From NCBI RefSeq assembly GCF_035270045.1, contig NZ_DATFIP010000055.1:62001-126000 (forward strand): DNA of 64,000 nucleotides, given 5' to 3'. The stretch is from Salibaculum sp035270045 (GTDB taxonomy: Bacteria; Pseudomonadota; Alphaproteobacteria; Rhodobacterales; Rhodobacteraceae). Below are positions 1-9,012 of the stretch, one piece after another; positions within the stretch are counted from its first letter, which is position 1, and each line of letters opens with the position of its first letter. Below the pieces are notes generated by a model, which worked only from the letters and a program-made list of their open reading frames with translations, was not told where the DNA came from and ran no database searches. The translations under genes and the position numbers were made by a program.

Positions 1-112
1 CATCCATCCAGAGCACCGCCCCGAACAGCATCACGAAAGCGCCCACGGACCCTAGGAAGGGCCAGATGGAGGGGTTGAGAATGTGGTAGTCGTGGTTCTT
101 TTCGTGCGCCAT
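1..112 (-). CDS. ctaE: Cytochrome c oxidase subunit III, N-terminal fragment
   Basis: The gene runs off the left edge; only about 37 N-terminal residues are visible, beginning MAHEKNHDYHILNPSIWPF, followed by a hydrophobic first transmembrane segment. This start is typical of alphaproteobacterial aa3 oxidase subunit III, a membrane subunit of the haem-copper oxidase that supports the catalytic core. A GAGGGA ribosome-binding site lies just upstream of the ATG, and only 26 bases separate it from the upstream gene ctaG. It is the last visible gene of the ctaC-ctaB-coxF-ctaG-ctaE block. Identification rests on the N-terminus plus context. Confidence 0.85.
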   Translation of the reverse strand, partial: MAHEKNHDYHILNPSIWPFLGSVGAFVMLFGAVLWMD

Positions 113-138
113 TTTGTGCGTTCCCTCGCGCGATATTT

Positions 139-762
139 TTAGTTTTGGGTCCCGACAACCGGGGCGGTCGCCGTTATCAGCCCGGCATCCAGGGCGGCCT
201 GCTGTTCCTCATCGGGCAGCGGGGCCTCGTGGAAGGTATACCCCAGGGTGATCGTGTGGACATACTGCCCTTCGCGGTCGTCGACAATATCAGGGTCCAC
301 GAAGAAGCTGACGGGCATCTGAACGGTCTGGCCCGGCTGCAGGACCTGCATCTCGAAGCAGAAGCAGTCGATCTTCTCGAAGAAGCCGCCCGCGTCGTAG
401 GGCGCCACATTGTAGCTTGCCGAGCCCGCGACAGGAACATCGCTGGTGTTGGTGGCCTCGTAGAAAGCCAGCGCCGTTTCACCTATACGCACCTCCATTT
501 CCCGCTGCGCGGGCTTGAAGCGCCAGGGCATGTCGCGTTCGACCGAGGCATCGAAGCGAACGGTCACGGTCTGATCGAGGATTTCGTCGCTGCCGGCCTC
601 GGCCACGCCGGTCACACCACCAAAGCCCGTGACCCGGCAGAACCAGTCATAGAAGGGCACCGAGGCCCAGGCCAGCCCGCCCATGAGAACCACGACCGTA
701 ACGGCCTGCGCAGCCGTGCGGCGGGTGCCGTCTTCGATGCGGTTGAACGGATTCAGGTTCAT
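139..762 (-). CDS. ctaG: Cytochrome c oxidase assembly protein CtaG/Cox11
   Basis: This 207-residue protein is a copper chaperone that delivers copper to the CuB centre of cytochrome oxidase subunit I. It has one N-terminal membrane anchor (about residues 20-37) and a periplasmic immunoglobulin-like domain. The copper-binding CFCFE motif is present with Cys133 and Cys135, and a third conserved cysteine, Cys42, follows the membrane segment. The length matches the Cox11 family. Its ATG overlaps the stop of the small coxF gene by four bases (ATGA), so translation of the two is probably coupled. Confidence 0.95.
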   Translation of the reverse strand: MNLNPFNRIEDGTRRTAAQAVTVVVLMGGLAWASVPFYDWFCRVTGFGGVTGVAEAGSDEILDQTVTVRFDASVERDMPWRFKPAQREMEVRIGETALAFYEATNTSDVPVAGSASYNVAPYDAGGFFEKIDCFCFEMQVLQPGQTVQMPVSFFVDPDIVDDREGQYVHTITLGYTFHEAPLPDEEQQAALDAGLITATAPVVGTQN

Positions 763-977
763 TCGGCGCTCTCCTCTGCTTGGTCCCGTGCGGCGTCTTC
801 CAGAGCCGGCCGGGCAACGTGGTCGAACCGTTCCATCTGGCGGGGGTCGTCAAGGGACTGGACCTTGACCACCGTCAGGCCCAGCACCAGCGCGACGAAG
901 CCGGCCAACAGCAAGCCCAGCCCCACATTGCGGTCCAGGCGGCGCTTGTGCAGTTCATGTTCTACCCTGATCGCCAT
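759..977 (-). CDS. coxF: Small oxidase-assembly membrane protein CoxF
   Basis: A 72-residue protein with a charged N-terminus, one transmembrane helix (about residues 18-40) and an acidic cytoplasmic or periplasmic tail. Proteins of this size and shape sit between ctaB and ctaG in Rhodobacteraceae and Paracoccus oxidase operons and are called CoxF. The exact role is not known; assembly of the aa3 oxidase is inferred from its fixed position. It starts three bases after the stop of ctaB and overlaps ctaG by four bases. There is no recognisable catalytic motif, so the name depends on context. Confidence 0.8.
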   Translation of the reverse strand: MAIRVEHELHKRRLDRNVGLGLLLAGFVALVLGLTVVKVQSLDDPRQMERFDHVARPALEDAARDQAEESAE

Positions 978-980
978 GGC

Positions 981-1916
981 TTACCAGCCCCCCAGGCCTT
1001 GACCGCGCAGGATCGCCTCAAGAAGAAGCGCGCCGAAATGGCCGAAAAGATAATAGAGCGAGATCTTGAAGACGCGCTTCTCGGTCGCGTGGCCGTCGGC
1101 CTCGCTCGCGGTATCGTCGCGGCGCCAGATGTCAACAGCGCCCTTCAGGAACCAGCCATTGAGCAGAAGGGCCACTGCAAGGTAGGCCGGCCCGCCGATC
1201 GAGGTGAAACCGATACCCAGCGCCACCGGCGCCAGCGCGATGGTATAGCCCAAGATGTGATTCCGAGTGACGCGGCGGCCATGGGTCTCGGTCAGCATGG
1301 GCACGTTCGCGTTGCCGTAGTCGGATTTCACGAAGAGCGCCAGCGCCCAGAAATGCGGTGGCGTCCACATGAAGATCAGCGCGAACATGAGCACGCTTTC
1401 GGGCGCTATGCTGCCCGTGGCCACCGCCCAGCCGACCATGGGCGGGAAGGCCCCCGCAGCCCCGCCGATGACGATGTTCTGCGGCGTCGAGCGCTTGAGC
1501 CACATGGAATAGATCACCGCGTAAAAGAAGATCGTGAAGGCCAGCAGCCCGGCGGCCAGCAGGTTCGCCGCCAGCGCCAGCAGGACCACGGAAAAGCCCG
1601 ACAGGGCCAGGCCGATGCCCAGCGCCTCGCCCGGCTGAACCCGGCCCGAGGGAACGGGGCGCGACTGCGTGCGCTTCATCACCGCGTCGATGTCGGCATC
1701 CCACCACATGTTCAACGCGCCGGACGCACCCGCTCCGACTGCAATGCACAGGATGCTGACGAAGGCGATGTAGGGATGCACCGGCACGGGCGCGACCAAC
1801 AGACCCACGAGCGCGGTGAAGACCACCAGTTGCATGACACGCGGTTTCATCAGGGCGAAGTAGTCGCCCATCTTCGCCTCGTGGGAAGGGATGGTCTGTT
1901 GGCTGACGTCGGTCAT
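981..1916 (-). CDS. ctaB: Protohaem IX farnesyltransferase (haem O synthase)
   Basis: A 311-residue polytopic UbiA-superfamily prenyltransferase that adds a farnesyl group to haem B to make haem O, the precursor of the haem A used by aa3 oxidase. The first aspartate-rich motif is clear: Asn69, Asp73 and Asp77 in NMWWDADID, followed by the family RTxxRPxPSG signature. About eight or nine hydrophobic segments are seen. A GGGATA Shine-Dalgarno precedes the ATG. The gene follows ctaC after a 67-base gap that holds a strong hairpin. Confidence 0.95.
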   Translation of the reverse strand: MTDVSQQTIPSHEAKMGDYFALMKPRVMQLVVFTALVGLLVAPVPVHPYIAFVSILCIAVGAGASGALNMWWDADIDAVMKRTQSRPVPSGRVQPGEALGIGLALSGFSVVLLALAANLLAAGLLAFTIFFYAVIYSMWLKRSTPQNIVIGGAAGAFPPMVGWAVATGSIAPESVLMFALIFMWTPPHFWALALFVKSDYGNANVPMLTETHGRRVTRNHILGYTIALAPVALGIGFTSIGGPAYLAVALLLNGWFLKGAVDIWRRDDTASEADGHATEKRVFKISLYYLFGHFGALLLEAILRGQGLGGW

Positions 1917-1939
1917 TTGTATCCCGTTCGATTGTCGTC

Positions 1940-1975
1940 GGCTGCCCGCCCGGACCCGGGGTCGGGACGGCAGCC
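1940..1975 (-). repeat. Intercistronic hairpin between ctaC and ctaB
   Basis: GGCTGCC (1940-1946) pairs exactly with GGCAGCC (1969-1975), and the interior can pair further through CCCG (1949-1952) with CGGG (1963-1966). No run of T follows on the minus strand, so this looks more like an mRNA-processing or 3'-stabilising stem that would favour ctaC over ctaB than a full intrinsic terminator. Confidence 0.55.
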
Positions 1976-1983
1976 CGGGCCGA

Positions 1984-2856
1984 TCAGGCTGGATAGTCTT
2001 GCTTGGCGGTGGCCAGCCAGTCCTCGTAGACCTCGGGGCTCACCACCTTGACGGTGATCGGCATGTAGGCATGGTCCTTGCCGCAAAGCTCGGAGCATTG
2101 GCCGAAATAGACCCCTTCCTTCTCCGCCTCGAACCACAGCTGGGCAAAGCGTCCCGGCACCGCGTCCTGCTTCACACCGAAGGCGGGGATCGTCCAGGAG
2201 TGGATCACGTCCGCACCGGTCACGGTCATCACCACGGTCGCGCCGGTCGGAACGACAACGGCCGTGTCGGTGGCCAGGCGGAACTCGTCCTCGGAATAGC
2301 CGGCCTCGACAAGCTGGTCGCGGATGCTGTCGTTCAGGTTCCCCTCGCCATAGCCGATCATGTAGCTTTCGAAGAAGATATCCTCGTCGGTGTATTCGTA
2401 AGACCAGAACCACTGGTATCCGGTAACGGTGATGTTGATGTCACCCTCGGGAATCTCTTGCTGCTTGAACAGGGTCGGCAACGAGAAGGAGCCGATGAAA
2501 ACCAGGATCACGATCGGAACCACCGTCCAGGCCACTTCCAGCGGCGAGTTGTGCGTGAAGGTCGCTGGCGTCTTGTTGGCGCGATCATTGTAACGCAGGA
2601 TCACCCAGGCCAGCAGCCCGGTCACGAACAGCGTGATCGCCGTGATGATGATCAGGACCATGGCATCGAGCCACTGCAGGTCACGGGCCAGTTCCGTGGC
2701 GGCGGGCTGGAACCCGGTGCCGCCCGGCTGGGGTGTCCCGATGATCTCGAGGTCATCCATGCCCTGCTGGGCCGAGGCCACCCCGGCGAGGGCGGCGGTT
2801 GCGAGGGCCGATCCGGCGGCAAGGCCCAGCTTGCTGACAAAGGTGTTCAGTCGCAT
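1984..2856 (-). CDS. ctaC: Cytochrome c oxidase subunit II
   Basis: A 290-residue precursor with a signal peptide (cleavage likely after VASA, near residue 29), two transmembrane helices (about 64-87 and 109-127) and a periplasmic cupredoxin domain. All CuA ligands are present: His219, Cys254, Glu256, Cys258, His262 and Met265. The aromatic YQWFW cluster near residue 147 is where electrons enter from cytochrome c. An AGGGA ribosome-binding site precedes the ATG. It is the first gene of the minus-strand oxidase block, divergent from tldD, and an FnrL-type box lies about 117 bases upstream. Confidence 0.96.
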   Translation of the reverse strand: MRLNTFVSKLGLAAGSALATAALAGVASAQQGMDDLEIIGTPQPGGTGFQPAATELARDLQWLDAMVLIIITAITLFVTGLLAWVILRYNDRANKTPATFTHNSPLEVAWTVVPIVILVFIGSFSLPTLFKQQEIPEGDINITVTGYQWFWSYEYTDEDIFFESYMIGYGEGNLNDSIRDQLVEAGYSEDEFRLATDTAVVVPTGATVVMTVTGADVIHSWTIPAFGVKQDAVPGRFAQLWFEAEKEGVYFGQCSELCGKDHAYMPITVKVVSPEVYEDWLATAKQDYPA

Positions 2857-2972
2857 GTCATTCCCTAAAGCAGTTCGGACAACGAAACCGGAATCCCGTT
2901 GTATTCAATTGCGGTCATCCCATAATCTGGGGGGCAACTCAAGCGCGGCCATTGTGGCAAACGGTCGCTTTC

Positions 2973-2986
2973 TTGATCTGGATCAA
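2973..2986. promoter_or_regulatory. Perfect FNR/FnrL-type box
   Basis: The sequence TTGATCTGGATCAA is an exact match to the consensus TTGAT-N4-ATCAA. It lies in the divergent region, 117 bases from the ctaC start and 32 bases upstream of the TTG start of tldD. FnrL in Rhodobacter adjusts oxidase genes to oxygen, so control of ctaC is the natural reading; which promoter it serves is not shown by the sequence. Confidence 0.75.
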
Positions 2987-3017
2987 AGCCCGGACCCTCC
3001 CGGGCAGGAGGACCCCC

Positions 3018-4463
3018 TTGACAAACACACCGAACGACATGCCTTCGGACACCGGGTTTCGCCCATTCGAGACCCACCTGGACCGCGACGCCGCCCTGTC
3101 GCGGGTCAAGGCGGCAGTGGCCGGCGCCGACGACGGCGAGCTTTTCATGGAACGGCGGCGGTCCGAGGTTCTGGCCTTTGACGACGGGCGGGTCAAGACC
3201 GCCAGCTTCGACGCCTCGGAGGGCTTCGGGCTGCGCGCGGTGCGCGGCGAGACAGCCGGATACGCTCATTCGACGGTGATCGACGACCAGGCCCTGAAAC
3301 GTGCCGTGGCCACCGCACGGCTGGCCGTGGGCGAAGGCGGCGGCACTCTTGCCGATGGCCCGGCCCGGACCAACCGCCACCTTTATACCGATGCGGATCC
3401 CATGGCCGAGGCCGAGTTCCCCGCCAAGATCGAACTTCTGGCCGAGATCGACGCCGTCGCGCGCCAGATGGACCAGCGCGTCGTTCAAGTTTCAGCCACG
3501 CTGGCCGCCTCGCACCAGGAGGTGGTGATCCTGCGCCCCGACGGCACCCAGGTCAGCGACACCCGACCCATGAGCCGTCTCAACGTTTCGGTCATCGTCG
3601 AGCAGGACGGCCGGCGCGAAGGCGGAACCGCGGGCGGTGGCGGTCGGCTGGGGCTGTCTCATGTCGTGGCCCGCGAAAGCTGGGAACCGAAACTGCGCGA
3701 GGCGCTGCGCATCGCCCTTGTGAACCTGCACGCGGACCCCGCGCCCGCGGGCGTCATGGACGTGGTGCTGGGCCCGGGCTGGCCCGGCATCCTGTTGCAC
3801 GAGGCCGTGGGTCACGGGCTTGAGGGGGATTTCAACCGCAAGGGCAGTTCGGCCTTTGCCGGGCTGATGGGGCAGCAGGTTGCCGCCCCCGGCGTGACCG
3901 TGCTGGACGACGGCACCCTGCCCGACCGGCGCGGATCGCTGACCGTGGATGACGAGGGCACGCCCAGCGCCCGCAACGTGCTGATCGAGAACGGCCGCCT
4001 GGTTGGCTACATGCAGGATCGCCAGAACGCCCGCCTCATGGGCGTGGCGCCCACCGGCAACGGGCGCCGCGAAAGCTATGCCCATATCCCGATGCCGCGC
4101 ATGACCAACACCTACATGCTCGGCGGTGATGCCGCGCCCGGCGACCTGGTCGCCGATTTGAAGGACGGTATCTACGCAGTGGGCTTTGGCGGCGGGCAGG
4201 TGGACATCACCAACGGCAAGTTCGTCTTTTCATGCACCGAGGCTTATCGGGTCAAAGACGGCAAGGTCGGCGCCCCGGTCAAGGGCGCTACCCTGATCGG
4301 CGACGGCGCCACCGCCCTTCAGCAGATACGCGGCATCGGCAACGATATGGCGCTGGACCCGGGCATGGGCAATTGCGGCAAGGCCGGCCAATGGGTGCCG
4401 GTTGGCGTGGGCCAGCCCAGCCTGCTGATCGGCGGACTGACCGTTGGCGGGGCGGCGGCGTGA
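3018..4463 (+). CDS. tldD: Metalloprotease TldD
   Basis: A protein of about 481 residues of the TldD/PmbA (U62) family, zinc proteases acting in the cytoplasm on small peptides and modified peptides. The zinc-binding HEAVGH motif is at residues 261-266, and the glycine-rich C-terminal domain is complete. I chose the TTG at 3018 because AGGAGG (3006-3011) sits six bases before it; an ATG at 3039 lacks a ribosome-binding site, and the longer frame from 2952 would include the FnrL box. The partner gene tldE/pmbA is not in the window. The stop overlaps the next gene by four bases. Confidence 0.92.
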   Translation: MTNTPNDMPSDTGFRPFETHLDRDAALSRVKAAVAGADDGELFMERRRSEVLAFDDGRVKTASFDASEGFGLRAVRGETAGYAHSTVIDDQALKRAVATARLAVGEGGGTLADGPARTNRHLYTDADPMAEAEFPAKIELLAEIDAVARQMDQRVVQVSATLAASHQEVVILRPDGTQVSDTRPMSRLNVSVIVEQDGRREGGTAGGGGRLGLSHVVARESWEPKLREALRIALVNLHADPAPAGVMDVVLGPGWPGILLHEAVGHGLEGDFNRKGSSAFAGLMGQQVAAPGVTVLDDGTLPDRRGSLTVDDEGTPSARNVLIENGRLVGYMQDRQNARLMGVAPTGNGRRESYAHIPMPRMTNTYMLGGDAAPGDLVADLKDGIYAVGFGGGQVDITNGKFVFSCTEAYRVKDGKVGAPVKGATLIGDGATALQQIRGIGNDMALDPGMGNCGKAGQWVPVGVGQPSLLIGGLTVGGAAA

Positions 4464-4903
4464 GCCTGTTCCGCAGCCCGCCGATCCCGGGCGTCAGCTG
4501 GCGACTGGTCCTTGGCGGGTCGGCCGGCGTGCTGATCGGGGGCGTGGCCATCGGCTTGATATTCCTCGGGCTGTCCAGGCTGCTCGCCGCGCCCGAGGGG
4601 CAATCGCCCGGGATTGCGAAGGCCTTTGTATCGCACGTAGCCACGGTTTTCCTGTTCTCGCCCTTCGTCACCTGGGTCGGGCTTATCCCCGGCGCCCTGC
4701 TCTCGATCCCGGCCGCCCGCGCGGGCTGGGCCGGACCAGGCACGGCGGTTCTGGCGGCGGGGCTGTTCTTCGGCCTTGCCGGCGGTGTGACCGGCGGGCC
4801 GGAAACGCTCTACATCTGGGCAAGCTCCGCGCTGCCCTTCGCGCTGCTGTTTTGGCTCGGCGCCTGGATCGCCGAGCCGCGCCTGCGCGCCGCGCCGGTC
4901 TGA
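4460..4903 (+). CDS. Conserved small membrane protein, unknown function
   Basis: I do not recognise this 147-residue protein. It begins at a GTG that overlaps the tldD stop (GTGA), implying translational coupling, and it contains about four hydrophobic segments with a short charged C-terminus. Codon third positions are GC-rich as in neighbouring genes, so it is a real gene. No catalytic motif is seen. The coupling to tldD suggests shared expression but does not show shared function. Confidence 0.7.
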   Translation: MSLFRSPPIPGVSWRLVLGGSAGVLIGGVAIGLIFLGLSRLLAAPEGQSPGIAKAFVSHVATVFLFSPFVTWVGLIPGALLSIPAARAGWAGPGTAVLAAGLFFGLAGGVTGGPETLYIWASSALPFALLFWLGAWIAEPRLRAAPV

Positions 4904-5003
4904 CCACCGGGGGCCAACGCGAAAAATCCGGGTCGGGCATTCTCTTTACCCGCGATTAACCCTTGGCGGTCTAGACCTGAACCCGCAGCAGGCGGAGGAC
5001 AGG

Positions 5004-6152
5004 ATGACCGGGGATACGCACTCTTCCACTCACCCCCCACTCCCACCCACCACGGAAGATGACCGGTTCAAGGCCCTTCGCCTGTTGCGCTCCCGCCGGG
5101 TGGGTCCATCGACCTGGCGCCGCCTGATCGCGGAACACGGGACTGCCGGGGCCGCGCTGGACGCCCTGCCCCAAGTCGCCCGCGCGGCCGGAGTCGATGA
5201 TTACCGGGCCTGCCCCGAGGGCGTCGTCGCGGCCGAGTTCAAGGCCGGCGCCGCGGCCAGGGCACGGCTGGTCTTCGAGGGCGATCCCGACTACCCGGCC
5301 GACTTGGCCACCATATCCGACGCGCCGGTCGCACTGTGGATGCTGGGCGACATCCGGCTGGCGCAGCGTCCGATGATCGCCATGGTGGGCGCACGCAATG
5401 CATCGTCGCTGGGCACGCGCATGACCCGCAAGCTTGCCACCGACCTTGGCGAAGCCGGCTTCTGCGTGGTCTCGGGCCTGGCACGAGGGGTGGATGCCGT
5501 GGCCCATGACGCGGCGCTCGCGACCGGCACCATCGCGGTTCAGGCCGGGGGCGTAGACGTCATCTATCCCGCCGAGAATGCCTCGCTGGCCGGGCGCATC
5601 GCCGAAACCGGCCTGCGCCTGTCGGAACAACCCATGGGCCTGCAACCGCAGGCTCGCCATTTCCCCGCGCGCAACCGGATCATCTCGGGCCTTGTCCGCG
5701 CCGTCGTGGTGGTCGAAGCGGCCGCCAAGTCCGGCAGCCTGATCACCGCGCGCAACGCGCTCGACCAGGGGCGCGAGGTCATGGCGGTGCCGGGTCATCC
5801 CTTCGACGCCCGGGCGGCGGGCTGCAACATGCTTATCCGCGACGGGGCGCAACTGGTGCGCGGCGCCGACGACGTGACCGAGGCACTGGGCGATCCCGCC
5901 CCCGCCGCGCAGCCAGAGACGCAACCAACACCGGACCTTCCCACGCCCCCGCCCGAACGCCGCAGCCTTAGGGACACCGCCGCGCTGCACCGGGACATCC
6001 TGTCGCGGCTGGGGCCGAGTCCCATCGCCGAGGATCAGTTGATCCGCGACCTGCATGTCGCTCCGGGCCAGGTTGCCCCAGCACTGGTGGACCTGGAACT
6101 CGAGGGGCGCATCCTGCGCCAGCCCGGCGGCCTGTTGTCACGCGCGGTCTGA
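5004..6152 (+). CDS. dprA: DNA-processing protein DprA/Smf
   Basis: A 382-residue DprA, which binds incoming single-stranded DNA and loads RecA during transformation; it is widespread even in bacteria not known to be competent. An N-terminal SAM/HhH-like region is followed by the Rossmann-like core with MVGARNAS, SGLARGVD, ARNRIISGL and SGSLITAR signatures, and a C-terminal winged-helix domain (about residues 315-380). A proline-rich linker joins core and winged helix. A GGAGGACAGG stretch supports the ATG at 5004. It precedes topA on the same strand, as in many alphaproteobacteria. Confidence 0.94.
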   Translation: MTGDTHSSTHPPLPPTTEDDRFKALRLLRSRRVGPSTWRRLIAEHGTAGAALDALPQVARAAGVDDYRACPEGVVAAEFKAGAAARARLVFEGDPDYPADLATISDAPVALWMLGDIRLAQRPMIAMVGARNASSLGTRMTRKLATDLGEAGFCVVSGLARGVDAVAHDAALATGTIAVQAGGVDVIYPAENASLAGRIAETGLRLSEQPMGLQPQARHFPARNRIISGLVRAVVVVEAAAKSGSLITARNALDQGREVMAVPGHPFDARAAGCNMLIRDGAQLVRGADDVTEALGDPAPAAQPETQPTPDLPTPPPERRSLRDTAALHRDILSRLGPSPIAEDQLIRDLHVAPGQVAPALVDLELEGRILRQPGGLLSRAV

Positions 6153-6349
6153 CGGCTTCCGGGGTTTGCCGGTCACGGCGTCCGATCGCTGGCCGCGATC
6201 GACCGAAGGCAGAACGGGATCAAGCTCATTGCCGAAACGCCATCACGCGCCGGCACCGGACGCCGCGAGGGGCATCGTCGGCCCACGGCCCGCAGCCCCG
6301 AGCCGCGCTTCGACTTGACCCCGGCGCCGTGTCATCCCAAGTGAACGCA

Positions 6350-6379
6350 TTGACAAACGCGCCGGCTCGCGCCCTTTAT
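6350..6379 (+). promoter_or_regulatory. Candidate promoter of topA
   Basis: A perfect -35 hexamer TTGACA at 6350-6355 is followed, 18 bases later, by a weak -10-like CTTTAT (6374-6379), 36 bases before the topA start codon. The rest of the 263-base dprA-topA gap shows no gene. Strong -35 with weak -10 is common in alphaproteobacteria; no transcript evidence is available. Confidence 0.4.
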
Positions 6380-6415
6380 GCCCGGCCCGCGGCCCAGATT
6401 TTTCAAGGAGTGTTC

Positions 6416-8938
6416 ATGCCCGTTGTCGTCGTCGAGTCCCCGGCCAAGGCCAAGACAATCAACAAGTATCTGGGCTCCGACTACACCGTGCTGGCCTCCT
6501 ACGGCCATGTCCGCGACCTGCCCCCCAAGAACGGATCGGTCGATCCGGACAACGGATTCGATATGGTCTGGGAGGTTGCCAACGACAGCAAGAAGCACGT
6601 CAAGGCCATCGCAGACGCCCTGAAGGACGACAACGAACTGATCCTCGCGACAGACCCCGACCGCGAGGGCGAGGCAATTTCCTGGCACCTTCAGGAGGCG
6701 CTGACCAAGCGCCGCTCGATCAAGAAGGACACCGCCGTCAGTCGCGTGACCTTCAACGCGATCACGAAAGAGGCCATCACCGAGGCCATGCGGCACCCCC
6801 GCCAGGTCGATGGCGACCTGGTCGAGGCCTACTTGGCGCGTCGCGCGCTGGACTATCTTGTTGGTTTCAACCTCTCGCCCGTCCTGTGGCGCAAGCTGCC
6901 TGGCGCACGCAGCGCGGGACGGGTGCAATCGGTCTGCCTGCGCCTGATCGTCGAACGCGAGATGGAGATCGAGGCCTTCGATCCCCGCGAGTACTGGTCG
7001 GTCAAGGCCCAGTTGGAAACCCCGCGCGGTCAGGCCTTCGAGGCGCGGCTGACCACGCTGGCCGGCAAGCGGCTGGAAAAGTTCGACATCGAAAACGAGA
7101 CCCAGGCCGAGATGGCCGTGCAAGCGGTCAGGTCCCGTGATCTGGCGGTTCAGAAGGTCGAAGCCAAGCCCAGCAGCCGCAACCCCTCTCCGCCCTTCAT
7201 GACCTCGACCCTGCAGCAGGAAGCCAGCCGCAAGTTCGGCATGGGCGCACGGCAATGCATGAACACGGCACAGCGCCTTTACGAGGCCGGGTTGATCACC
7301 TACATGCGCACCGATGGCATCGACATGGCCCCCGAGGCCGTGGCCGACGCGCGCGGCGCGATCGAAACGCGCTATGGCAAGGACTACGTGCCGGCCTCGG
7401 CCCGCGTCTACAAGAACAAGGCCAAGAACGCGCAGGAAGCCCACGAGTGTATCCGCCCCACCGAGATGTCCAAGTCCCCGGCCGAGGCGCGGATCAGCGA
7501 GGCCGATCAGAAAAAGCTCTATGACCTGATCTGGAAGCGGACGCTGGCCAGCCAGATGGAAGCGGCGCGGCTTGAGCGCACAAGCGTCGATATCGGCAGC
7601 GCCGACGGCCAGGTGGTGCTGCGTGCCAACGGGCAGGTCATCCTGTTCGACGGGTTCCTCGCCGTCTACGAGGAAGGCCGCGATGACGTGGTCGATGACG
7701 ACGACAAACGCCTGCCCCAGATGTCCGAGGGGGATGCGGCCAGGAAAAGCTTGGTCAACCCTGAGCAGCATTTCACCCAGCCCCCGCCGCGTTACACCGA
7801 GGCAACGCTGGTCAAGCGGATGGAAGAGCTGGGCATCGGGCGACCCTCGACCTATGCCAGCGTGATCTCGACGATCCAGGACCGCGAATATGTGCGCAAG
7901 GAGAAGAACCGCCTGATCCCCGAGGACAAGGGCCGGATCGTCACGATTTTCCTGCTGAACTTCTTTCGCAAGTATGTCGGCTACGAGTTCACCGCGAATC
8001 TTGAAGAGATGCTTGACGATGTCTCGGCCGGACAGCGCGACTGGAAAGAGGTGCTCTCGGGCTTCTGGCGCGATTTTCACAAGGCCATCGAGGAAACCTC
8101 GGAACTGCGCATCACCGAGGTGCTGGACGTGCTTGACGACGTGCTGGCGCCGCAGTTGTACCCGCCGCGCGAGGATGGCTCCGACCCGCGCGTCTGCCCC
8201 AAGTGCGGCGAGGGGCGCCTGCACCTTAAAACCTCGCGCACCGGGGGCTTCGTGGGCTGCGGCAACTACCCCGACTGCACCTATACCCGGCCGATCGCAG
8301 GCGAGGGCGCAGACGGCGATGAACGTGTCCTGGGCGAGGACCAGGGCGACGAGATCTGGCTGAAATCGGGCCGGTTCGGGCCTTACGTCCAACGCGGTGA
8401 ACCGACCCCCGAGAACAAGAAGCCGCCCCGCGCCTCGCTGCCAAAGGGCTGGGACAAGGAGGCCATGGACCTCGAAAAGGCGTTGACCCTTCTCAGCCTG
8501 CCACGCGAGGTGGGCGAGCATCCCGAGGGCGGCACGATCAAGTCGAACTTCGGCCGCTTCGGCCCCTACGTGATGCACCAGCGCCCGGACGAGGCAAAGC
8601 CCGTCTACGTCAACCTAAAGGACCCCGACGACGTGTTCCAGGTGGGCATGAACCGCGCGGTCGAGATGCTGGCCGAGAAGCGCGCCAACCCGGGGCGGGG
8701 TGGTCGCACGGCGGCCAAACCCCTGAAGGAACTGGGCGAACACCCTTCCGAGGGCGGACCGGTCAACGTCATGGAAGGCCGCTACGGACCCTATGTCAAA
8801 TGGGGCAAAGTCAACGCGACGATTCCCAAGGAGACGGAACCGGCCGACGTGACCATGGAAAAGGCGGTCGAGCTGATCGCCGAGAAGACGGCGAAAAAGG
8901 GGGCCGGCAAAAAGGCCGGTGGCCGCAAGAAGGCTTGA
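6416..8938 (+). CDS. topA: DNA topoisomerase I
   Basis: An 840-residue type IA topoisomerase that relaxes negative supercoils by passing one strand through a transient break. The TOPRIM domain opens the protein (VVVESPAKAK), and the catalytic tyrosine lies in GLITYMRTD (near residue 300). One four-cysteine zinc ribbon (about residues 590-620) is followed by three C-terminal topo repeats with the RFGPYV/RYGPYV core and a lysine-rich tail. The ATG at 6416 is chosen over the longer frame because AAGGAG sits five bases upstream and the family begins exactly here. It is monocistronic or starts a unit running into 9013. Confidence 0.96.
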   Translation: MPVVVVESPAKAKTINKYLGSDYTVLASYGHVRDLPPKNGSVDPDNGFDMVWEVANDSKKHVKAIADALKDDNELILATDPDREGEAISWHLQEALTKRRSIKKDTAVSRVTFNAITKEAITEAMRHPRQVDGDLVEAYLARRALDYLVGFNLSPVLWRKLPGARSAGRVQSVCLRLIVEREMEIEAFDPREYWSVKAQLETPRGQAFEARLTTLAGKRLEKFDIENETQAEMAVQAVRSRDLAVQKVEAKPSSRNPSPPFMTSTLQQEASRKFGMGARQCMNTAQRLYEAGLITYMRTDGIDMAPEAVADARGAIETRYGKDYVPASARVYKNKAKNAQEAHECIRPTEMSKSPAEARISEADQKKLYDLIWKRTLASQMEAARLERTSVDIGSADGQVVLRANGQVILFDGFLAVYEEGRDDVVDDDDKRLPQMSEGDAARKSLVNPEQHFTQPPPRYTEATLVKRMEELGIGRPSTYASVISTIQDREYVRKEKNRLIPEDKGRIVTIFLLNFFRKYVGYEFTANLEEMLDDVSAGQRDWKEVLSGFWRDFHKAIEETSELRITEVLDVLDDVLAPQLYPPREDGSDPRVCPKCGEGRLHLKTSRTGGFVGCGNYPDCTYTRPIAGEGADGDERVLGEDQGDEIWLKSGRFGPYVQRGEPTPENKKPPRASLPKGWDKEAMDLEKALTLLSLPREVGEHPEGGTIKSNFGRFGPYVMHQRPDEAKPVYVNLKDPDDVFQVGMNRAVEMLAEKRANPGRGGRTAAKPLKELGEHPSEGGPVNVMEGRYGPYVKWGKVNATIPKETEPADVTMEKAVELIAEKTAKKGAGKKAGGRKKA

Positions 8939-9012
8939 CGGCACAAGACATCGTTTCCCTTTTCGAAACGGTTTCATAATATTGCCCTATTCCGTATCTA
9001 GATGGGCGGGCA

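Noticed and set aside
6332..8578. A 748-codon minus-strand frame opposite topA
   Set aside because: Mirror frame of a certain topoisomerase gene with typical shadow composition.
8952..8970. CGTTTC/GAAACG hairpin after topA as a terminator
   Set aside because: Only six pairs with a seven-base loop and no T-run on either strand, so termination is not supported.
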